37,620 bases of DNA, taken from positions 1 through 37,620 of the forward strand of contig URNX01000031.1 in assembly GCA_900549415.1 (NCBI GenBank). Direction: 5' to 3'. Within the stretch, counting starts at the first letter, position 1, and the number at the start of each line of letters is the position of its first letter. Origin of the DNA: an uncultured bacterium (GTDB lineage: Bacteria; Verrucomicrobiota; Lentisphaeria; Victivallales; UBA1829). A model generated the notes under the pieces. That model searched no databases. It had not been told where the DNA came from and saw nothing but the letters and a program-made list of their open reading frames with translations. The translations under genes were made by a program, and so were the position numbers. Of this stretch, positions 32,497 to 37,620 are shown piece by piece.

Positions 32497-32511
32497 GTTT
32501 TCGTTGAAAAC
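32497..32511. promoter_or_regulatory. Short inverted repeat before the purine permease
   Basis: GTTTTC (32497-32502) and GAAAAC (32506-32511) around GTT form a 6-bp dyad 18 bp before the permease ATG. It could be a repressor operator at the promoter. The arms are short, so chance is possible. Confidence 0.3.
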
Positions 32512-32559
32512 GATTAAAATACACCGGAAAACGTGAAAATCAAGTTTTTTGCGGAAGAA

Positions 32560-33417
32560 TCAGAGCATTTCTCCGGAGTTGCGGAATTCTGTGGGAGTCA
32601 TTCCTGTTTTGAGTTTGAACTTTGCGGAGAATTCGTGAGCGGAGCAGTACCCGAGCGATTCGGCGATATCCGCAACGGTCATATTGCGGCGGAGGAGGAG
32701 TGCGCGGGCCGCGGCGATACGGCGGCTTGTACGGTAAGTATTGGGAGACATGCCGACGATCTCCGCAAATTTCTTGCGGAAGTTTTCATATCCCCATCCA
32801 TTTTCTCTGCAGAAGGTCTGGATGTTCCGCGGCGAGCGGAAATCGGAACAGAGCCATGCGCATGCTTTTTTCATGAGAGTTACAGTTGCATCGCAGTCAT
32901 CATGTTTGCGGATAACTTTTGTGGCGAGTTCAAAAAAACGGGGCAGCATATCCAGAAGATAAGGTTCCGGGTAGTGTTGAAGTTCTTTTTCCAGCTCAAG
33001 GTATTTTCGGCACCACTCGTCATCGGGCGAGAACTTCCCGGTTGGCGTTTCCGGAAGGGTATTGCAGTATGTGCGGAAATAAGGGTAGGCGTTGCAGCCG
33101 AGAGACAGGAATAATTCGACCCAGTTGCTTTCCTGCTTGATGCGCATCCGGTGCATCACGCCCGGAATGCGCAGAAAATAGCTGTTCGCATGGAGCGGAT
33201 AAGATTTTTTTGTTTCCCAGTCAACATATTCTCCATCTCCCTGGAGAACGAGGCAAATTGCAAAAAAAGCGAAGGATTCAGGAGGCGGACAGCAATTCTT
33301 TTTATCCGTTTTATGTATGATTCCAAGGCCGAGTCTGTCCTCGCCGCGTTCTCCGACTGTACGGAAGCAGCACCTCATGTTTTGAACAGGACCAAACCGC
33401 ATATCTATATTTACCAT
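32560..33417 (-). CDS. AraC-family transcriptional regulator
   Basis: 285 residues from MVNIDMRFG. The frame extends to 33501 but those codons run back through the predicted promoter of the divergent gene. Sensing domain about 1-160, with the cupin-like LVLQGDGEYVDWETKKSYPLHANSYFLRIPG. The HTH pair about 185-280: IQTFCRENGWGYENFRKKF, then the canonical MTVADIAESLGYCSAHEFSAKFKLKTGMTPTEFR. It faces the ADP-ribosylglycohydrolase gene with 96 bp between ATGs, so that gene is the likely target. It is upstream of the purine permease on the same strand (80-bp gap), which it could also control. Confidence 0.92.
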   Translation of the reverse strand: MVNIDMRFGPVQNMRCCFRTVGERGEDRLGLGIIHKTDKKNCCPPPESFAFFAICLVLQGDGEYVDWETKKSYPLHANSYFLRIPGVMHRMRIKQESNWVELFLSLGCNAYPYFRTYCNTLPETPTGKFSPDDEWCRKYLELEKELQHYPEPYLLDMLPRFFELATKVIRKHDDCDATVTLMKKACAWLCSDFRSPRNIQTFCRENGWGYENFRKKFAEIVGMSPNTYRTSRRIAAARALLLRRNMTVADIAESLGYCSAHEFSAKFKLKTGMTPTEFRNSGEML

Positions 33418-33437
33418 AAAGCATACCCTTTCCCCTA

Positions 33438-33465
33438 TTGCGTTTTTTTGAAAATATGGTATAAT
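33438..33465 (+). promoter_or_regulatory. Predicted promoter of the ADP-ribosylglycohydrolase gene
   Basis: TTGCGT (33438-33443), a 16-bp spacer and a perfect TATAAT (33460-33465) precede the ATG by 48 bp, with AAGGAG at 33501-33506 as ribosome-binding site. It lies in the gap shared with the divergent AraC gene. Confidence 0.65.
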
Positions 33466-33513
33466 TAAAATAGCACAAGATATCAGAAAAAACAATATCA
33501 TAAGGAGCTTTTT

Positions 33514-35046
33514 ATGAAGGCGATAAAGGATTGCCGCAAAAAAATGCTGGCCTGCTGGCAGGGAAAAAACATCGGAGGGACGCTTGGCGGACCGTATGAA
33601 GGTTTTTCTGCTGTTAACAATTTAAAATTCTATGATCCGGTTCCGTCCGGTTCCATGCCGAATGATGATTTGGAACTTCAGGCGATGTATGCTGCTGCAC
33701 TTGATGGGATGGAGAAGCCGGAAATCAACCGTGAGGTGCTTGCGGATATCTGGCTGAAGCACATGAATTTTCATTGTGATGAATATGCGGTTGCCATGCA
33801 GAATCTTGCGATGGGAATCCGTCCGCCGTGGTCGGGAAGCTATGACAACTACTACATTAACGGAATGGGGGCGGCGATCCGCAGTGAATTGTGGGCGTGT
33901 CTCGCAGCGGGAAATCCGGAACTTGCCGTGCAATATGCCCGGGAAGATGCCTGCATTGACCATGCCGGTGATGGAATTGATGCGGAGGTCTTTTTCGCCG
34001 CAGTGGAAGCTCTGGCATTTGTGGAAACGGATATTCGGAAATTGATTGACGCCGGGGTTTCGTATCTGCCTGCTGATTCAGCTCTGGCGGAAGGGATCCG
34101 CATGACATGCTCTCTTTGGGATTCGTGTCATGACTGGCTGACAGTCCGGAACGCTTTGTTTGAACGCTATGCTACGGAATTTAAAACCAATGTCTCTGTC
34201 AATATACCATTTACGGTTTTGGCTCTGCTTTCCGGAGATGGAGATTTCGGGAAAACAATTTGCGATGCGGCAAATTGCGGAATGGATACAGATTGCACTG
34301 CCGCGACAGCGGGTTCCATCATGGGTATTCTGAATCCGGACGGGATCCCGGATGAGTGGCTGCGCCCTGTTGGAAATGAACTTGTCGTTCGTTCAACCGC
34401 GATTACCGGGCTTGAGTTTCCTCCGACAATAGAGGCTTTTACAGATCAGATTATCTCCCTTAAAAAACGGATTCCCGCGCAGATAAAGGAATGCAAGGCT
34501 GCGGAACCGGATTATGCGGAATATCAGATTCATATGGATGTCGCAATGCAGAAGAATCTGCATTGGTATCAGGTCAATCTGGACCGGCTTTCGTGGAAAA
34601 CCATGCTTTGCAATCCCATTTTCACAGATTTTGAGGTTCCTGCGGAGTTTCGCGGAAACGGGGGACAGGTTGTACTGAGCTTTTCGTTTGAAATTCCGGA
34701 AGAACGTGAGTATACCTTGATGTTCAACAGTCCGACTTCAAATCAGGTTTATCTTGATCCTGCTGTTGAAGAATTGCATGATGATGTGCACATGCTGTTT
34801 GGACGCCAGCGTCTGTTTCCCGCAATGGAGAATCCGGACGGTTCATTCCCATGTTCGGGGAGTCCGGTTATTTTCAGCCCGACTCTTGGCGGAGCTCCAC
34901 TGAATCAGTACCGCCGGCATCTTCTGTTGTGCAAAGGAATGCATACCTTGATTGTTGCTCTGGAGCCTCAGAGTTTTGAACATAAAATTCGCTGGGGACT
35001 TGGAATCGGCATTGAGAGCCGTTTCCTTGTGAGAGCATTTAGATAA
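33514..35046 (+). CDS. ADP-ribosylglycohydrolase-family protein with extra C-terminal domain
   Basis: 510 residues. The N-terminal ~330 residues follow the ADP-ribosylglycohydrolase (DraG-like) fold: GKNIGGTLGGPYEG (about 17-30), the first metal site as SMPNDDLELQ (N50, D51, D52, where TDDT is usual), the middle helix block DHAGDGIDAEVFFAAVEALAF, and the second metal site NCGMDTDCTAATAGSIMG (D258, D260). The acidic metal ligands are kept but the flanking Thr/Ser changes make the exact activity uncertain. A domain of about 140 residues at the C-terminus (FTDFEVPAEFRGNGGQVVLSF...) is beta-rich and not part of that fold. Nucleoside or N-glycoside hydrolysis of a sugar-linked substrate is as likely as protein de-ADP-ribosylation. 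Controlled by the divergent AraC gene. Confidence 0.82.
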   Translation: MKAIKDCRKKMLACWQGKNIGGTLGGPYEGFSAVNNLKFYDPVPSGSMPNDDLELQAMYAAALDGMEKPEINREVLADIWLKHMNFHCDEYAVAMQNLAMGIRPPWSGSYDNYYINGMGAAIRSELWACLAAGNPELAVQYAREDACIDHAGDGIDAEVFFAAVEALAFVETDIRKLIDAGVSYLPADSALAEGIRMTCSLWDSCHDWLTVRNALFERYATEFKTNVSVNIPFTVLALLSGDGDFGKTICDAANCGMDTDCTAATAGSIMGILNPDGIPDEWLRPVGNELVVRSTAITGLEFPPTIEAFTDQIISLKKRIPAQIKECKAAEPDYAEYQIHMDVAMQKNLHWYQVNLDRLSWKTMLCNPIFTDFEVPAEFRGNGGQVVLSFSFEIPEEREYTLMFNSPTSNQVYLDPAVEELHDDVHMLFGRQRLFPAMENPDGSFPCSGSPVIFSPTLGGAPLNQYRRHLLLCKGMHTLIVALEPQSFEHKIRWGLGIGIESRFLVRAFR

Positions 35047-35097
35047 GGCAATACACTGAATTGAAACCAGAAAAGGATTTGAAAGGAAGGCTGCAGG

Positions 35098-35196
35098 ATG
35101 AAAAAATTTACACCAAAATGTTTTACGCTGTCAGCGCTGAAGTGTAAATTTTACAAGTTTACGCTTATAGAGCTCCTGGTGAGGACGACTTGTTAA
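35098..35196 (+). pseudogene. Pseudopilin gene cut after FTLIELLV by insertion
   Basis: ATG 35098, preceded by GAAAGGAAGG, starts a 32-codon frame reading MKKFTPKCFTLSALK and then CKFYKFTLIELLV. The homologous gene at 25472 continues VIAIIAILAAMLLPAL at this point. Here the next codons are RTTC and a TAA. The break after 35181 marks the left end of inserted DNA. The remainder of the gene is not found in the window. As in the intact copy, the -1 residue is Lys. Confidence 0.8.
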
Positions 35197-36630
35197 GTAT
35201 ACGTTTTGTATGATAAATAATATATCATCTCTTCATCTCAAATTCAAGTCTTCTTTTGAAAGAGAAAAAGCTTTAATCGAATTTTGTGCCTTGAGACGCC
35301 ACTGCCAAAAGGGTTTTGAGGCTGTTTCCTGATGAAGGGATTGCTGTTCGTTGATTTTAAAATATACAAAGTATATTTTAACAGTTGAAAATACAGGATT
35401 TCGCGCTATATTGTGATCAAATGACAAAAACCATTACAAGCAGGGCAATAGAGATGATAACGAAGCAGGAACCGGCTCAGCCGAAACTTTGGAGCCGCTT
35501 TCAAGATTTATTGAGCGAAGCTGCGCTGGAAGAACTGGACAGGGGCTGGCAGGGCGTATTCCGCCGGATGATACTGAAACAGCTGCCGGTAGAACTCATG
35601 GAGGAGAAATTCAACAAATACACCGGGCGTCCGACCAAGGAGCTGTATTCTGTGTGCGGCTTGCTCCTGATCATGAATTATTTCGGGTGGACGCTGTCGC
35701 AGACGAGGATGAATTACATGGTCGATTTGGGAGTTCAGTATGCGCTGAACATTGAAAAGGACACTGTGGAGTTGAGCGAACGGACGCTCTATCGCCATTT
35801 GGAGTGGCTGCGGAAAAAGGATTTCATGCAGGATGCGATGAGTCTGGTCACGGAGTGTCTGGTGAAAGAAATGGATCTGGATATCCGGGAGCAGCGTCTT
35901 GATTCGACGCATGTGTTCAGCAACATGGCAGCCTGGTCGAGGAGACAGCTGTTTTTCAAGATCACGCAGCGTTTTCTGAAACAGGTCCGGCGTCATGAAA
36001 GCACCGTTTACTGGACAGTTGACTCAGAACTTCGCAAGCGTTATGAACGCAGCGACGGCTGGATTTTCGGAGAAACCTCGCCCATGAAACTTCAGCGTCA
36101 GGGAAAAATATATACTTCCGAAGAACAGTTGGGATATGACATGGAAAAGCTGATCCGACAATTTTCCGGCGACCCCCGTTTCATCAATATGGCGAGTTAC
36201 AAGGATATGGTACGAGTGTTCAGTGAGCAGTTCGTGGATAACAACGGCAAGGCGGAATTGAACCCGCATCCGGGCGGAAAAATCCTGCTGAATCCGTCAG
36301 ATCCCGAGGCGGAAATCGGACACAAGGGGGTCGGTTATCAGGTTCAAATTGCGGAAACCTGTTCGGATAAAAATGATGTCCAGCTGATCACCGCGGCGCT
36401 CCCTCAGGGCGGCAGCGAATCTGATATGGAATCCCTGCCGAAGATTGAGGAAAAACTGAAAAAAGAGGAGGATTTGCCGGAAGAATTGTTTGCCGATGCC
36501 GGTTACGGTTCGGATGAAAATTATGTCAAATCCGCTGAAAACGGAGTAAAACTGATCGCTCCGACAGCACATCAGCCGAAAGATAAAGTTGGTTTGAATG
36601 AGTGTAAATTCGATGAAAAAAGTGTATTGT
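35182..36630 (+). mobile_element. Insertion sequence (DUF772-type), right end lost
   Basis: The left boundary is the point where pilin homology stops (35181/35182). About 200 A/T-rich bases precede the transposase gene. The right end is replaced by an IS4-family end (GGACACTGCTGTCCGGTAAA at 36631-36650). No matching terminal inverted repeat can be shown because the right end is missing. Confidence 0.6.
35357..35381. repeat. 11-bp perfect dyad before the transposase gene
   Basis: TTAAAATATAC (35357-35367) and GTATATTTTAA (35371-35381) are perfect complements around AAA. It sits 40 bp before the transposase ATG and overlaps -10-like TATATT bases, so it could be an operator or a subterminal transposase site. 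Confidence 0.6.
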
Positions 36631-36674
36631 GGACACTGCTGTCCGGTAAAAATTTCAGCATAGGAACTCGTTGA
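35421..36674 (+). pseudogene. DUF772/IS1182-like transposase, C-terminus truncated
   Basis: 417 residues from ATG 35421 (a TTG at 35385 is an alternative). The N-terminal domain has MILKQLPVELMEEKFNKYTGRPTKELYSVCGLLLIM, the DUF772-type helical region. The DDE core begins LDSTHVFSNM (first Asp) and continues LFADAGYGSDENY (second Asp). The final Glu region is absent because coding ends at about 36627, after NECKFDEKSVL, and the last residues (WTLLSGKNFSIGTR) are read from the IS4 end. The family name is tentative and the enzyme is almost certainly inactive. Confidence 0.75.
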
Positions 36675-37470
36675 AAAGTTCAAGTTGTTCGGGCGAATTC
36701 CAGTCCGGCGGCTTCGAAATGGTCTTGCGGTCCAGTGCGAGGATTTCAAGCAGGGAAAGATTCTGCATAAGCGTATCGCGGATTCGGTTCGTCAATTCCG
36801 TGAGGCTGAGCTTGAATCCATGCAGGAATTTGATGTATGCGACCAAAAGATAATGGATGAGCGCGACATAGATTTGGGTCATGACGGCGTTTTCGCTGGT
36901 TCCAAGAAAGCTCTTGATTTTGAGATTCTGTTTGATCCACTTGAAGAAGATTTCAATCTGCCAGCGCTGTTTGTAAATTCCGGCAATGCTCGACGCTGCC
37001 AGTTTGAAATTGTTGGTAATGAACCGATATGTTTTCCCTGTTGATGCATCCATAAACTCAATCAGTCTCAGTTCTCCGGGATATTTTCTTGCTGATTGAT
37101 ATCCGGTGAACCACACTGCTTCATCCCGCAAAACGCCGAGTCTTTCATTTGCTTCCCTGTGCTGTCCGAGAAGCTCAATTTTCGCATTGTCTTTGAGGCG
37201 CGTCACGAAATACGCTCCGCTGTCCGCAATATGCTGAAACCAGTTCAGATCATAGTATCCCTTGTCGAAGGTGTAAATGCTGTCCGGGACGATGACTATG
37301 TTCGCTCTGGCTGCTCGAATATCCGCCATTTTACCGTTGCTCAACATCACAAAGCAGGGTAGATTTCCGGATAGATCAAGCTCGGTATGAAGTTTGATTG
37401 CACCCTTGTTTTTACGATAATGTGCCCAGTCATAAAGATTCAGGCACAGATCAATTGTCGTGCGGCTACG
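36631..37470 (-). mobile_element. IS4-family element, 5' end lost
   Basis: The left end on this strand is GGACACTGCTGTCCGGTAAAAATTT, consistent with an IS4-type terminal repeat, next to the transposase stop. The other end is missing: recognisable IS4 coding sequence stops at about 37461, where IS256-type end sequence begins. It interrupts the DUF772-type transposase gene. Confidence 0.65.
36655..37461 (-). pseudogene. IS4-family transposase, N-terminus missing
   Basis: About 269 residues, from TTIDLCLNLYDWAHYRKNKGAIKLHTELDL to the stop. The IS4 signature Y-(2)R-(3)E-(6)K is present as YKQRWQIEIFFKWIK, holding the catalytic Glu. FDKGYYDLNWF carries the second Asp region. At the N-terminus the first catalytic Asp, normally in DSTTIDLC, is replaced by bases from the junction (RSRTTIDLC), so the DDE triad is broken. 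The intact ATG-initiated frame begins only at about 37347 (or GTG 37350). Confidence 0.8.
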
Positions 37471-37506
37471 TAACGTTTTTTCTGTAAATTCTCCGAATCT
37501 CTGCCG

Positions 37507-37620
37507 TCAACCTTTCAGATAAACCTTCCCATTGGCAAGCCATTTTTCGTCCAGTTCGATCAGGAGCGCTGTGGCGATCCTGAGCAAAGATTCCTTGTTG
37601 GGGAATACTCTAATACACCT
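37507..37620 (-). CDS. IS256-family (mutator-type) transposase, C-terminal end only
   Basis: Reading leftward from the window edge the frame gives RVFPNKESLLRIATALL, then IELDEKWLANGKVYLKG and TGA at 37509-37507. This matches the conserved C-terminus of IS256-type transposases (FPN..SLLRL...LL.E..E.W..G..YL). Just past the stop, TTCTGTAAATTCTCCGAATCT (plus strand, about 37480-37500) resembles an IS256-type end. The rest of the gene lies beyond the window. Confidence 0.7.
   Translation of the reverse strand, partial: RCIRVFPNKESLLRIATALLIELDEKWLANGKVYLKG

Noticed and set aside
32480..32559. A purine riboswitch before the permease
   Set aside because: The gap is about 80 bp and no three-way junction with the conserved purine-aptamer loops could be found.

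Overview
The window is a chimeric metagenome-style contig. Bases 1 to about 1778 carry the 3' part of a pyruvate kinase gene and the start of a DUF1003 gene. They look like low-to-mid GC Clostridia-type DNA. They are joined to the rest through an unremoved Illumina adapter (1779-1833) followed by a poly-A run. Nothing left of about 1868 should be used as genomic context for what lies to its right.

From about 1868 the DNA is mid-GC and reads as one Gram-negative genome, most likely Lentisphaerota (Victivallis-like) or a close PVC relative. This is an inference, not a database result. The clues are pseudopilin-like proteins with an H-X9-DG C-terminal motif beside a secreted glycoside hydrolase, many AraC/LacI regulators next to catabolic genes, an unusual glycyl radical enzyme, and a GyrB with a long Toprim insert.

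Layout: (a) 1869-7677 is a tightly overlapped three-gene operon, DUF6361-like protein (5' end lost at the artefact), phospholipase-D-type nuclease and large SF2 helicase. It is a candidate antiphage or DNA-processing module. (b) 7699-11580 is a short-chain dehydrogenase plus glycyl radical enzyme operon with a divergent AraC regulator. (c) 11906-15610 holds gyrB and recA. (d) 15626-20323 is a translationally coupled envelope operon of TPR protein, TolQ/ExbB, TolR/ExbD, TonB-like protein and zinc-ribbon membrane protein. (e) 20324-25172, all on the minus strand, holds mutY, a sodium:solute symporter, class II fructose-bisphosphate aldolase and a LacI regulator. (f) 25230-29478 is a pseudopilin and glycoside hydrolase operon whose start region is a 56-bp tandem triplication that creates two 19-codon leader ORFs. 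(g) 29549-33417, minus strand, holds a glutaredoxin-like protein, sbcD (no sbcC seen), an AzgA-type purine permease and an AraC regulator. (h) 33514-35046 is an ADP-ribosylglycohydrolase-family protein divergent from that AraC gene. (i) 35098-37620 is a second pseudopilin gene cut after its FTLIELLV segment by a pile-up of three partial insertion sequences (DUF772-type, IS4, IS256) that runs off the end.

Common themes are regulators that face the catabolic genes they probably control, and very tight start/stop overlaps in the operons. No tRNA, rRNA or CRISPR array was seen.
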